Part shown: one piece after another, positions 1-7,793 of the stretch | Layout of the letters: every line of letters begins with the position of its first letter | Position numbering within the stretch: the stretch's first letter is position 1 | NCBI RefSeq assembly: GCF_008039875.1 | Contig: NZ_VRUU01000050.1 | Location: forward strand, 1-38,545 | Direction of reading: 5' to 3' | From: Methylobacterium sp. WL119 | GTDB taxonomy: Bacteria; Pseudomonadota; Alphaproteobacteria; Rhizobiales; Beijerinckiaceae | Length of the DNA: 38,545 nucleotides | Made by a program: the position numbers and the translations under genes | Notes under the pieces: model-generated | What the model saw: only the letters and a program-made list of their open reading frames with translations | Told to the model about the DNA's origin: nothing | The model's database searches: none

Positions 1-2
1 TC

Positions 3-110
3 GTCCGGCAGCGGCGCGCGGAGGCGCCGGCCCGGCGCAGCGTGCAGCGCCGGGTCGAGGCGGTGCCGCCGGCCGGGTCCGCGCCGACCACCTGGAAGGA
101 CCCGCGCTGA
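3..110 (+). CDS. C-terminal fragment of an unidentified protein (cut by window edge)
   Basis: An open frame runs from the window edge to a TGA at 108-110. It reads as an Arg/Ala/Pro-rich tail ending in TTWKDPR. The codon pattern is typical for this genome, and the frame stops 10 bases before the convergent MATE gene ends, which fits the tail of a real gene. About 35 codons are visible, too few to name a family. Because stop codons are rare at this GC content, chance openness cannot be excluded. Confidence 0.3.
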   Translation, partial: VRQRRAEAPARRSVQRRVEAVPPAGSAPTTWKDPR

Positions 111-120
111 GGCGGGCCGC

Positions 121-1452
121 TCAGGCGCGGCCCGGGAGGAACGTCCGCCGGGCGAGCCCCGGATAGGCCAGCGCCTGCCCGATGCCGCGCGCCCCGAGGA
201 AGGCGAGGAAGGCCAGCCACAGGCCGGCATTGCCGAGATTCAGGCCCTGCACGAGCACGAGGGCGGCGCAATAGGCGGCGAGCGCGGCCAGCATCAGGTT
301 GCGCATCGCCCGCGTCCAGGTCGCGCCGATGTAGATGCCGTCGTAGGCGAAGGGCAGCGCCGCGACGAAGGGAGCGGCGGCTGCCAGCGGCAGGTAGCGC
401 CGCGCGACCGCGCGCACCGGCTCGCTCGTGGTGACGAAGTCGATGAAGGCGTGGCCGCCAACGAGCGCCAGCAGGCTGACGCCGAGGCTGAAGCCGAGGC
501 ACCAGCCGAGCGACAGCGCCGACGCCTTGCGGAACCCGCCGGCGTCGCGCCCGCCGACCGCCTGCCCGCACAGGGCCTCGGCGGCGGTGGCGAAGCCGTC
601 GAGGAAGAACCCGCCGATCAGAAACAGATTCCACAGCACCGCGTTGGCCGCGAGCACCGCGTCGCCCTGGCGTGCGCCGAGCGCGGAGAACAGGACGATG
701 CCCGACACGAGCGCCAGCGTCCGCACGATCACGTCGCCGTTGACCGCGAGCGTGCGCCGCAGCGCGACGGGATCGCGGACCTCGGACCACGGCACCCGCC
801 AGGGCTTCGAGCCGAGGCGCACCAGGATCGCGAGGCCGAGGGCGAGGCCGGCCGCCTCCGCGATCACGGTGGCGAGGGCGGCGCCGGACAGGCCGAGATC
901 GAGGCCGAGGACCAGAGCGAGCGTCAGGCCGATGTTCACCAGGTTGATCGCCACCTGCAGCAGCAGGCCGAGATCGGTGCGGCCGCGCCCGAGCACCGAG
1001 CCGAGCACGGCGTAGTTCGCCAGCGCGAACGGCGCCGAGAGGATGCGGATGTGGATGTAGGTCGCGAGCCCCGCGATCACCGCGGGGCTCGCGCCGGTGA
1101 TCCGGAAGGCGGCGGCCGCGATCGGTCCTTGCAGGACGACCAGGGCGAGGCCGGCGACCAGGCCCGCCGCGAGGGCGCGCGCCAAGGTCCGGTCGACCTC
1201 GGCGCCGTCTCGGGCGCCGACCGCCTGCGCGGTGAGGCCGGCGGTCGCCATGCGCAGCGCGCCGAACGACCAGAACAGCGCGTCGAAGATCACGGCGCCG
1301 AGGGCGATCGCCCCGAGGAGCGCGGCGTCGCCGAGCCGCCCGATCACCGTGGCGCCGACGAAGCCGAGCATCGGCGTGGTGACGTTGGCGATCGTCATCG
1401 GCAGGGCGAGCGCGAGCACGCGCCGTCCGGTGATGGGCTCGATTGGGATCAC
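121..1452 (-). CDS. MATE family efflux transporter (DinF-like)
   Basis: This 443-residue protein is predicted to have about 12 hydrophobic segments in the two-bundle arrangement of MATE exporters, which push organic cations or drugs out of the cell in exchange for H+ or Na+. The N-terminus (ITGRRVLALALPMTIANV) and the following VDTTVIGRLGD-like stretch (here GFVGATVIGRLGD) are typical of the DinF branch. The second half repeats the pattern (GFFLDGFATAAEALCGQAVG). The length matches the family (430-480 residues). Translation appears to start at GTG 1450-1452, preceded by a GGAGG tract 4-5 bases upstream. The gene lies 29 bases or more downstream of the co-directional DUF6460 gene and may share its transcript. 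The substrate cannot be predicted. Confidence 0.88.
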   Translation of the reverse strand: MIPIEPITGRRVLALALPMTIANVTTPMLGFVGATVIGRLGDAALLGAIALGAVIFDALFWSFGALRMATAGLTAQAVGARDGAEVDRTLARALAAGLVAGLALVVLQGPIAAAAFRITGASPAVIAGLATYIHIRILSAPFALANYAVLGSVLGRGRTDLGLLLQVAINLVNIGLTLALVLGLDLGLSGAALATVIAEAAGLALGLAILVRLGSKPWRVPWSEVRDPVALRRTLAVNGDVIVRTLALVSGIVLFSALGARQGDAVLAANAVLWNLFLIGGFFLDGFATAAEALCGQAVGGRDAGGFRKASALSLGWCLGFSLGVSLLALVGGHAFIDFVTTSEPVRAVARRYLPLAAAAPFVAALPFAYDGIYIGATWTRAMRNLMLAALAAYCAALVLVQGLNLGNAGLWLAFLAFLGARGIGQALAYPGLARRTFLPGRA

Positions 1453-1481
1453 GCGGCCTCCGGGTCGCGGTGGAGACTAGC

Positions 1482-1826
1482 CTACCGCGAGACCGCGAAC
1501 AGCCGCGAGATGAGCCACAGCGGCACCACCACCACCGCGCCGGCCAGGATCCAGCCGCCGAAATCGTGGAAGGTGGCGAGGCCGAGATCGATCAGCGCGC
1601 GGGCCGCGTCGTAGATCTGCCAGAACAGCCGCGCCGGGGTCAGCCCGAGCATCGCCATGAAGGCGCCGACCAAGACCGAGAGGAACAGCAGCCGCAGGAA
1701 CACGCCGGCCGGCGAGCCGCCGAGGAAGCGGCGCAGGGCCGAAGCGCGATAGCCCGACGGCGGTCCCTGGTAGGGGTCTCCCGAATAGTTCTGGCCTGGG
1801 CGGCGCGGGTCGTGCTCGACGATCAT
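1482..1826 (-). CDS. Small membrane protein, DUF6460 type
   Basis: This is a 114-residue protein with a hydrophilic, Pro/Gly-rich N-terminus (residues 1-30) and two hydrophobic segments, around residues 40-60 (VFLRLLFLSVLVGAFMAML) and 90-110 (GWILAGAVVVVPLWLISRLF). It is probably an inner-membrane protein of the small alphaproteobacterial DUF6460 family, whose function is unknown. Two ATGs compete. The one at 1830-1832 abuts the AAAGGA tract directly. The ATG at 1824-1826 has 6 bases of spacing and is preferred. The gene is divergent from the hydrolase at 2053 and lies upstream of the MATE gene on the same strand. Confidence 0.72.
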   Translation of the reverse strand: MIVEHDPRRPGQNYSGDPYQGPPSGYRASALRRFLGGSPAGVFLRLLFLSVLVGAFMAMLGLTPARLFWQIYDAARALIDLGLATFHDFGGWILAGAVVVVPLWLISRLFAVSR

Positions 1827-2052
1827 CGACATTCCTTTGCGGGATGAAGGTCTTCCAACCGTCCGAAGCCGGCGGAACCGTGACGGATGCACCACACCGG
1901 GCGCGAAACCGGATCGTGGTTCGGGCGTTAGGCGGTTTCGCCGGCCGAACCGAGATGGCAATGCGGCGCTCGCGCGCCAAGATGGGTTCGGAATTCGCGG
2001 ATGCCGTGACGCCTCGCCCCGCGCAGCCCCAAGAGACGAGACGAAACGCCCC

Positions 2053-3009
2053 ATGATCGACCACGCCCTGTTCGACCCGGCGACGATCGATCCGGACACC
2101 AAGCGCCTCAACGCCGAGATCGTCGCGGCGCACGCGGCGCAGGCCGACCCGTGGTCGCTGCCCATCGCCGAGGTGCGCGCGCGGCGCCGCGCCGGCACGC
2201 CCGCCTCGCCCGCGATGCCGCGCAGCGCCCGCGCCGAGACCATGACGATCGACGGCCCCGGCGGCCCGCTGAACCTGCGGGTGATCCGCCCCCGGGCCGG
2301 CGTGAAGCTGCGCGGCGCCTACCTGCACATCCACCGCGGCGGCTGGGTCTGGGGCTCGGCCGACGAGCAGGACCCGTGGCTCGAGCGGATCGCCGACACC
2401 TGCGGCTTCGTCTGCCTCTCGGTCGAGTACCGCCTCGCCCCCGAGCATCCCTACCCGGCGGCGCTCCTCGATTGCGAGGCGGCGGCGCTCTGGCTCGCCG
2501 GCCCGGGCAAGGCCGAGTTCGGCATCTCGGCGCTGACCATCGGCGGCGAATCGGTCGGGGCGCACCTCGCGGTGATGGTGCTTCTGCGCCTGCGCGACAA
2601 GCACCGGCTTCCGCGCGCCTTCCGCGGCGCGAACCTGAACGCCGGCTTCTTCGACCTCGGGCTGACCCCGTCGGTGCGCAACTGGGGCGACGAGCGCCTC
2701 GTGTGCAACACCACCGACCTCACCGCCTTCGCCGACGGCTACGTCCGCAACGGCATCGACCGGCGCCGGCCGGACGTGTCGCCGATCTACGCCGACCTCA
2801 AGGGCCTGCCGCCGGCCCTGTTCACCGTCGGGACCTGCGACCCGCTGCTCGACGACACGCTCTACATGTCCGCCCGCTGGGCGGCGGCGGGCAACGGCGG
2901 CCACACGGCGGTCTATCCCGGCGGCTGCCACGTCTTCATCCGCTATCCCGGCGCGATGACGGAGCGGGCGCTGGAGCTGATCGACCGCTTCCTGATGGCG
3001 CTCGCCTGA
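2053..3009 (+). CDS. Alpha/beta hydrolase of the hormone-sensitive-lipase/acetyl-esterase type
   Basis: A 318-residue predicted cytosolic carboxylesterase. An oxyanion-hole segment HIHRGGWVWG lies around residues 93-102, the nucleophile elbow GESVGAH holds the catalytic serine, GTCDPLLDD probably carries the acid, and the GGCHVF histidine completes the triad. The family normally has HGGG at the oxyanion hole; here it is HRGG, and the elbow is GES rather than GDSAG. The start was set at ATG 2053 because upstream codons lack family character. The stop TGA (3007-3009) overlaps the proposed CTG start of the helicase, so the gene may be the first of a coupled trio. The substrate is unknown, and a repair role is not implied by sequence. 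Confidence 0.85.
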   Translation: MIDHALFDPATIDPDTKRLNAEIVAAHAAQADPWSLPIAEVRARRRAGTPASPAMPRSARAETMTIDGPGGPLNLRVIRPRAGVKLRGAYLHIHRGGWVWGSADEQDPWLERIADTCGFVCLSVEYRLAPEHPYPAALLDCEAAALWLAGPGKAEFGISALTIGGESVGAHLAVMVLLRLRDKHRLPRAFRGANLNAGFFDLGLTPSVRNWGDERLVCNTTDLTAFADGYVRNGIDRRRPDVSPIYADLKGLPPALFTVGTCDPLLDDTLYMSARWAAAGNGGHTAVYPGGCHVFIRYPGAMTERALELIDRFLMALA

Positions 3010-5657
3010 GCCGGCGCGCGGCGGCCGACCCGAGCGCCCTGCCGCCGGCCTTCGCCGCCTGGTTCGCCGCGCGCGGCTGGGCCCCGCGGCCGCATCAGCT
3101 CGACCTGCTGCGCATCGCGGGCGCCGGCCGCTCGGCGCTGCTCGTCGCCCCGACCGGCGCCGGCAAGACGCTCGCCGGCTTCCTGCCGAGCCTGGTCGCG
3201 CTGTCGCAGAGCCGGGCGAAGCCCTCCGGGCGCCGGCTCCACACCCTCTACATCTCGCCGCTGAAGGCGCTCGCCGTCGACATCGCCCGCAACCTCGACG
3301 CGCCGGTGGAGGGCATCGGCCTGTCGCTGCGGATCGAGACCCGCACCGGCGATACCCCGTCGCACAAGCGCACCCGCCAGATCGAGCGGCCGCCGGACAT
3401 CCTGCTGACCACGCCCGAGCAGCTCGCCCTGCTCATCGCCCACCGCGAGGCGACCGAGTTCTTCTCCGGGCTGCGCTGCGTCGTCCTCGACGAGCTCCAC
3501 GCCCTCGTCACCTCGAAGCGCGGCGACCTGCTGTCCCTGGCGCTCGCCCGCCTGCACCGCCTCAGCCCCGGCCTCACCGCGATCGGGCTGTCGGCGACGG
3601 TGCGCGAGCCGGACGAGCTGCGGAAGTACCTCGTGCCGCAGAACGCCGCCTTCCCTCTCCCCCCTGCGGGGGAGGGTGGCCAGGGAAGCAAGTCGGGAGA
3701 GGGGAGCGCCGCTTCCGGAAATGTCGCTCCCCTCTCCCGACCCTCGCTCACGCGAGGCCCACCCTCCCCCGCAGGGGGGGGAGGGGAAGGTCCACGCATG
3801 GCCGACCTCGTCGTCGTCGCCGGCGGCGCGGCGCCCGACCTGCACCTGCTCGACACCGGCAAGACCCTGCCGCTCGCCGGGCACACCGCGTGGCATTCCA
3901 TGCCGGCGATCTACGACCTGATCCGGGCGCACCGCACGGTGCTGGTCTTCGTCAACACCCGGCTCCAGGCGGAGTACACCTTCCAGGAGCTGTGGCGGCT
4001 CAACGACGACGTGCTCCCGATCGCGCTCCATCACGGCTCCCTCGACGCCACCCAGCGCCGCCGGGTCGAGGCGGCGATGGCGGCGGGCTCGCTCCGGGCG
4101 ATCGTCTGCACCGCGACGCTGGACCTCGGCATCGATTGGGGCGACGTCGACCTCGTGGTCAACGTCGGCGCGCCGAAGGGGGCGAGCCGGATCATGCAGC
4201 GGATCGGGCGCGCCAACCACCGCATGGACGAGCCGTCGAAGGCCTACCTCGTCCCCGGCAACCGCTTCGAGATCCTGGAATGCCAAGCGGCGCTCGACGC
4301 GGTCGAGGAGGCGGCGCAGGACACGCCCGACGCCCGCCTCGGCGCGCCGGACGTGCTCGCCCAGCACGTGCTCGGCATGGCCTGCGCCGACGCGTTCGAC
4401 CCGGTGGCGCTCTACGACGAGGTGATCTCGGCCGCCCCCTACGCCACCCTGTCCTGGGAGGATTTCGAGGCGGTCGTCGACTACGTCGCTACCGGCGGCT
4501 ACGCGCTGCGCGCCTACGAGCGCTTCGCCAAGATCCTGCGCGGGCCGGACGGGCTGTGGCGGGTGCGCGACGCGCGCGTCGCCCAGCAGTATCGGATGAA
4601 CATCGGCACCATCGTCGAGGCGGCCAAGGTGAAGGTCCGCCTCGCGCGAGCGATGCGGGGCAAGCCCAACACCGTGCTGCCGAAGACCGGCCGGGTGCTC
4701 GGCGAGATCGAGGAGGACTTCGCCGACACGCTGACGCCGGGCGACACCTTCCTGTTCGCGGGCGAGGTGCTGCGCTTCGAGGGCCTGGCCGAGGACGAGG
4801 CGATGGCCACGCGCGCCGGGCCCGGGACCGACCCGGCGATCCCGTCCTATGCCGGCTCGAAGTTCCCGCTCTCGACCTACCTCGCCGCCCGCGTCCGCGC
4901 GATCATCGCCGACCCGTTCGAGTGGGACCGGCTGCCGCGCCAGGTCGCCGACTACCTGCTCCTCCAGCGCAGCCGCTCGCTGCTGCCGGGCGAGCGCGAC
5001 CTCCTGGTCGAGACCTTCCCGCGGGCCGGGCGCCACTACCTCACGGCGTTCCCGTTCGAGGGCCGGCTCGCGCACCAGACGCTCGGCATGCTGCTGACCC
5101 GGCGGCTGGAGCGGGCCGGCCTGCGCCCGCTGGGCTTCGCCGCCAACGATTACGGCATCGCGATCTTCATGACCCGCGACCTGTCCGAGCGGATCGCCCG
5201 GGATCCCGCCTTCCTCGAAGACCTGTTCGCCCAGGACATGCTCGGCGACGACCTCGACGCCTGGCTCGACGAATCCTCGATGATGAAGCGCACCTTCCGC
5301 CAATGCGCGGTCATCGCCGGGCTGATCGAGCGCCGCCATCCCGGCATGAAGAAGACCGGCCGGCAGGTCACGATCTCCACCGACCTGATCTACGACGTGC
5401 TGCGCAAGCACCAGCCCGACCACCTGCTGATGCGCGCCGCGCGCCAGGATGCGGCAACCGGACTCCTCGACGTGAGGCGGCTCGGCATGATGTTGGAGCG
5501 CATCCAGGGGCGAATCACCCACAAGGCCCTCGACCGGGTCTCGCCGCTCTCGGTCTCCGTGATGCTGGAGATCGGGCGCGAACGGGTCTACGGCGAGGGC
5601 GCCGACGAGATCCTGGCCGAGGCCGAGGCCCAGCTTCTCGAGGAGGCGCTGGGGTGA
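3006..5657 (+). CDS. DNA-ligase-associated DEXH-box helicase (Lhr-like)
   Basis: This is a superfamily-2 ATP-dependent 3'-5' helicase of the bacterial Lhr group that is usually encoded with a ligase and nuclease, and is inferred to act in DNA repair. Motifs in order: Walker A APTGAGKTLAG, DEXH box LDELHAL, motif III GLSATV, then the second RecA domain with FVNTR, TATLDLGIDWGDVDLVV (motif V) and MQRIGRANHR (motif VI). The winged-helix and DEAD/H-associated C-terminal region follow. Between motif III and the second RecA domain lie about 49 residues encoded by a palindromic repeat. Without them the length (883) falls to the family norm of roughly 830. No ATG, GTG or TTG exists in frame near the expected N-terminus. 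CTG 3006-3008, overlapping the upstream stop as CTGA, is the best start. The 3' end overlaps pdeM as GTGA. Confidence 0.88.
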   Translation: MSRRAAADPSALPPAFAAWFAARGWAPRPHQLDLLRIAGAGRSALLVAPTGAGKTLAGFLPSLVALSQSRAKPSGRRLHTLYISPLKALAVDIARNLDAPVEGIGLSLRIETRTGDTPSHKRTRQIERPPDILLTTPEQLALLIAHREATEFFSGLRCVVLDELHALVTSKRGDLLSLALARLHRLSPGLTAIGLSATVREPDELRKYLVPQNAAFPLPPAGEGGQGSKSGEGSAASGNVAPLSRPSLTRGPPSPAGGGGEGPRMADLVVVAGGAAPDLHLLDTGKTLPLAGHTAWHSMPAIYDLIRAHRTVLVFVNTRLQAEYTFQELWRLNDDVLPIALHHGSLDATQRRRVEAAMAAGSLRAIVCTATLDLGIDWGDVDLVVNVGAPKGASRIMQRIGRANHRMDEPSKAYLVPGNRFEILECQAALDAVEEAAQDTPDARLGAPDVLAQHVLGMACADAFDPVALYDEVISAAPYATLSWEDFEAVVDYVATGGYALRAYERFAKILRGPDGLWRVRDARVAQQYRMNIGTIVEAAKVKVRLARAMRGKPNTVLPKTGRVLGEIEEDFADTLTPGDTFLFAGEVLRFEGLAEDEAMATRAGPGTDPAIPSYAGSKFPLSTYLAARVRAIIADPFEWDRLPRQVADYLLLQRSRSLLPGERDLLVETFPRAGRHYLTAFPFEGRLAHQTLGMLLTRRLERAGLRPLGFAANDYGIAIFMTRDLSERIARDPAFLEDLFAQDMLGDDLDAWLDESSMMKRTFRQCAVIAGLIERRHPGMKKTGRQVTISTDLIYDVLRKHQPDHLLMRAARQDAATGLLDVRRLGMMLERIQGRITHKALDRVSPLSVSVMLEIGRERVYGEGADEILAEAEAQLLEEALG
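3649..3790. repeat. Palindromic repeat element inside the helicase gene
   Basis: The outer arms are near-perfect inverted repeats: 3649-3681 pairs with 3756-3790, each built around CTGCGGGGGAGGGTGG or its complement. A perfect 17-bp inner inverted repeat pairs 3692-3708 with 3725-3741 (GTCGGGAGAGGGGAGCG and its complement). Closely related sequences occur at 16497-16638, 29505-29540 and 38479 to the window end, so this is a dispersed family and not a feature of the helicase. The reading frame stays open throughout and is translated as Pro/Gly/Ser-rich peptide. Confidence 0.9.
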
Positions 5658-6403
5658 CGCCGCCCTCCCCCACCGACGAGGACACCATCTTGGCGCTCGG
5701 CCTGAGACTCGAGAAGACTCAAAAATCCCCCGGCCTGCAGCTGTCCGGCGAGACCCTCACCCTCGACCGGTGCGGCGGCCTGTGGCTCGCCGATCACCGC
5801 ACGCTGATCGTCTCCGACCTCCACCTCGAGAAGGGCTCGGCCTACGCCGCCCGCACCGGCCAGTTCCTGCCGCCCTACGACACCCGCGAGACGCTGGCCT
5901 GCCTGCACGAGGCGGTGGCGCGCTTCGACCCGGCCTGCATCGTGGCGCTCGGCGACAGCTTCCACGATTCCCGCGGCCCCGAGCGGATGGAGCCCGGCGA
6001 CCGGGCGATGGTCGCCGCCCTGCAGCAGGGCCGCGACTGGGTCTGGATCGCCGGCAACCACGACGCGGCCGTGAGCGAGGGCGTCGGCGGTCGCTACGCC
6101 GAGGTGATGACGCTCGGCGGCCTCACCCTCCGCCACGAGCCGACCCCGGGCGCGGCGCCGGGCGAGATCGCCGGCCACCTCCACCCGTGCGGCAAGGTCG
6201 CGATGCGCGGACGCGCGGTGCGCCGCCGCTGCTTCGTCACCGACGGCACCCGCCTGGTGATGCCGGCCTTCGGCGCCTATGCCGGTGGCCTCAACGTCCG
6301 CGACGCGGCGTTCGAGCCGCTGTTCTCGGCGGGGTTCACGGCGCATCTCCTCGGCGACGGCCGGGTGTTCTCGATCGGGCGGTCGATGCTGGCGAAGGAT
6401 TGA
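5654..6403 (+). CDS. pdeM: DNA-ligase-associated metallophosphoesterase PdeM
   Basis: A 249-residue calcineurin-like phosphoesterase. All metal-binding motifs of the fold are visible: SDLHLEKG (DxH), GDSFHD (GDxxHD), GNHD and GHLHP (GHxH). The family is found beside Lhr-type helicases and ATP-dependent ligases, and a role in processing DNA ends or a nucleotide intermediate is inferred; the true substrate is uncertain. Translation is assigned to GTG 5654-5656, which overlaps the helicase stop as GTGA and gives translational coupling. The usual ligase and beta-lactamase-fold exonuclease partners are not present in the window on either side. Confidence 0.9.
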   Translation: MTPPSPTDEDTILALGLRLEKTQKSPGLQLSGETLTLDRCGGLWLADHRTLIVSDLHLEKGSAYAARTGQFLPPYDTRETLACLHEAVARFDPACIVALGDSFHDSRGPERMEPGDRAMVAALQQGRDWVWIAGNHDAAVSEGVGGRYAEVMTLGGLTLRHEPTPGAAPGEIAGHLHPCGKVAMRGRAVRRRCFVTDGTRLVMPAFGAYAGGLNVRDAAFEPLFSAGFTAHLLGDGRVFSIGRSMLAKD

Positions 6404-6477
6404 GGTTTTCGCCCGCGTGCCAGCGGGCAGCACCGTCGGGCGTGGACGAACGGTGCGCCCCACCATATGCTTCCGTC

Positions 6478-6726
6478 ATGTCCGTCGAGGTCGTTTATCT
6501 GCTGCGCAAGGACGAGCCCGGCTTCCGGGACCTCGATACCGTGGTGCTGCTCGAGCCGGCCCGCTCGCATGACGGCGAGACGATCCCGGCGGGGCGTGCA
6601 GGAACCGTCGTCGGCGTCTGGACCGACAGCCCGGATTGCATCGTCGAGTTCTCGGAGCCGGACGGCGCGCTGGCCACCGTGCCGGCAACGATCCTGACGC
6701 ATGCGACGCCGACCGCTCTTCGATGA
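6478..6726 (+). CDS. DUF4926 domain protein (possible antitoxin/immunity partner)
   Basis: An 82-residue protein. It carries the DUF4926 pattern: a central LDTVVLLEPA, then IPAGRAGTVVGVW, then the charged CIVEFSEPDGALATV, a small SH3-like all-beta fold. It starts at ATG 6478 and its stop overlaps the next gene as ATGA (6723-6726), so the two are almost certainly translated together. The biochemical function is unknown. The gene lies 74 bases after pdeM and probably has its own promoter. The tight two-gene layout resembles toxin-antitoxin or immunity pairs, but that is inference from arrangement only. Confidence 0.78.
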   Translation: MSVEVVYLLRKDEPGFRDLDTVVLLEPARSHDGETIPAGRAGTVVGVWTDSPDCIVEFSEPDGALATVPATILTHATPTALR

Positions 6727-7073
6727 GCGGATCGTCGCTCCCGCAGAACCTTGCTATTCCGGGCGACAAGATCGCCAGATACCTTCTCAATCCCGATCAT
6801 CCGCAAGGCGGATCGAAGGCCCGCTTCTTCCTCGGCTTCGGATTCAGCCGCGAGCGGACGACCGAATTCGCGGATGCGCTGTTTCTGCAGGCCCTGCGCG
6901 CATCCGTTCGCATGGTCACGCCGACATCGCCGGATCGGCGGGTGATCGCCTGCATCGGTCCGATCGCGACGCCGTCGGGACGCGAACCCTGGATCCGCAC
7001 CGTGTGGCTGGTCGAGCGCGACGAGGTCGGACGCCTCGTCACGGCCCATCCCGATCGGGCTCGCAGCGCCTGA
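6723..7073 (+). CDS. DUF6883 domain protein
   Basis: A 116-residue protein of the DUF6883 family. The hallmark stretches are IPGDKIARYLLNPDHPQGG, the SKARFFLGFGF segment and, near the end, the aromatic IRTVWLVE followed by a conserved VTAHP-type tail. The same domain is known as a stand-alone small protein and at the C-terminus of some polymorphic toxins. The start ATG 6723 overlaps the DUF4926 stop by four bases. No catalytic function has been established for the family. It is convergent with otnC, whose stop is 36 bases away. A toxin or effector role is possible but unproven. Confidence 0.78.
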   Translation: MSGSSLPQNLAIPGDKIARYLLNPDHPQGGSKARFFLGFGFSRERTTEFADALFLQALRASVRMVTPTSPDRRVIACIGPIATPSGREPWIRTVWLVERDEVGRLVTAHPDRARSA

Positions 7074-7108
7074 AGGTATGGTCGCGTCAGGACCGGCGCC
7101 GCGCCGCG

Positions 7109-7783
7109 TCAGGAGCATCCGTGTCCCTCCCCCTCGTGCTCCGGCAACGTCAGCCCGAAATGCTGGACGAGGTCGGCGACCTGGGCGGGGCTGAGATGGC
7201 GCGGGTTGAGGTTGCGCAGGAGCAGGTAGAGCTTGGCCGTCTCCTCGAGCTCCTCGGTGGCAAAGACCGCGGCCTCCAGGCTCGCGCCGGCGACGACCGG
7301 GCCGTGGTTGGCGAGCAGCACCGAACTGTACTTCCCCGCCAGGCCCCGGATCGCGTCGGCGACGCCCGGGTCGCCGGGGCGGTAGTACGGGACCAGCGCC
7401 GTGCCGCCGGTGCGCATCAGGTAGTACGGCGTCAGCGGCGGCAGCACCGCCTTCGGGTCGATCTCGGGCAGCATCGACACCGCGACCGCGTGCGTCGAGT
7501 GCAGGTGGACGATGGCGCGCGCCTCGGCGCGGCTCTCGTAGAGCGCGGTGTGGAGCGGGATCTCCTTCGTCGGCGTGTCGCCGGAGACCACCCGTCCCGT
7601 CGCGTCTAGACGCGAGATCCGGGCCGGGTCGAGGAAGCCGAGCGAGGCGTTGGTCGGGGTCACCAGCCAGCCCCCGTCATCGAGCCGAAGGGAGATGTTG
7701 CCCGAGGAGCCCGGCGTCAGCCCGCGCTCGAATAGCGAGCGCCCGTAGCGGCAGATGCTTTCGCGCAGGGTGGATTCGCTCAT
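7109..7783 (-). CDS. otnC: 3-oxo-tetronate 4-phosphate decarboxylase (class II aldolase family)
   Basis: A 224-residue class II aldolase/adducin-fold enzyme. It is expected to decarboxylate 3-oxo-tetronate 4-phosphate to dihydroxyacetone phosphate, the final step of L-threonate and D-erythronate breakdown. Visible features are the phosphate-binding GLTPGSSGNISLRL near residue 20, the acidic TKEIPLHTALYE around 70, the metal-binding HLHSTHA pair of histidines, and ANHGPVVAG with the third histidine. The tail has a His/Cys ending (EGHGCS). The specific role rests on the context: OtnI and OtnK are encoded just across the divergent promoter, and the LacI gene ends only 10 bases upstream, so repressor and decarboxylase probably form one transcript. 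Confidence 0.88.
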   Translation of the reverse strand: MSESTLRESICRYGRSLFERGLTPGSSGNISLRLDDGGWLVTPTNASLGFLDPARISRLDATGRVVSGDTPTKEIPLHTALYESRAEARAIVHLHSTHAVAVSMLPEIDPKAVLPPLTPYYLMRTGGTALVPYYRPGDPGVADAIRGLAGKYSSVLLANHGPVVAGASLEAAVFATEELEETAKLYLLLRNLNPRHLSPAQVADLVQHFGLTLPEHEGEGHGCS

Positions 7784-7793
7784 TGGGCCTGAC

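Noticed and set aside
2943..5522. Long minus-strand open frame of 859 codons opposite the helicase
   Set aside because: Its translation is low-complexity and the plus-strand frame holds all helicase motifs; GC-rich DNA leaves antisense frames open.
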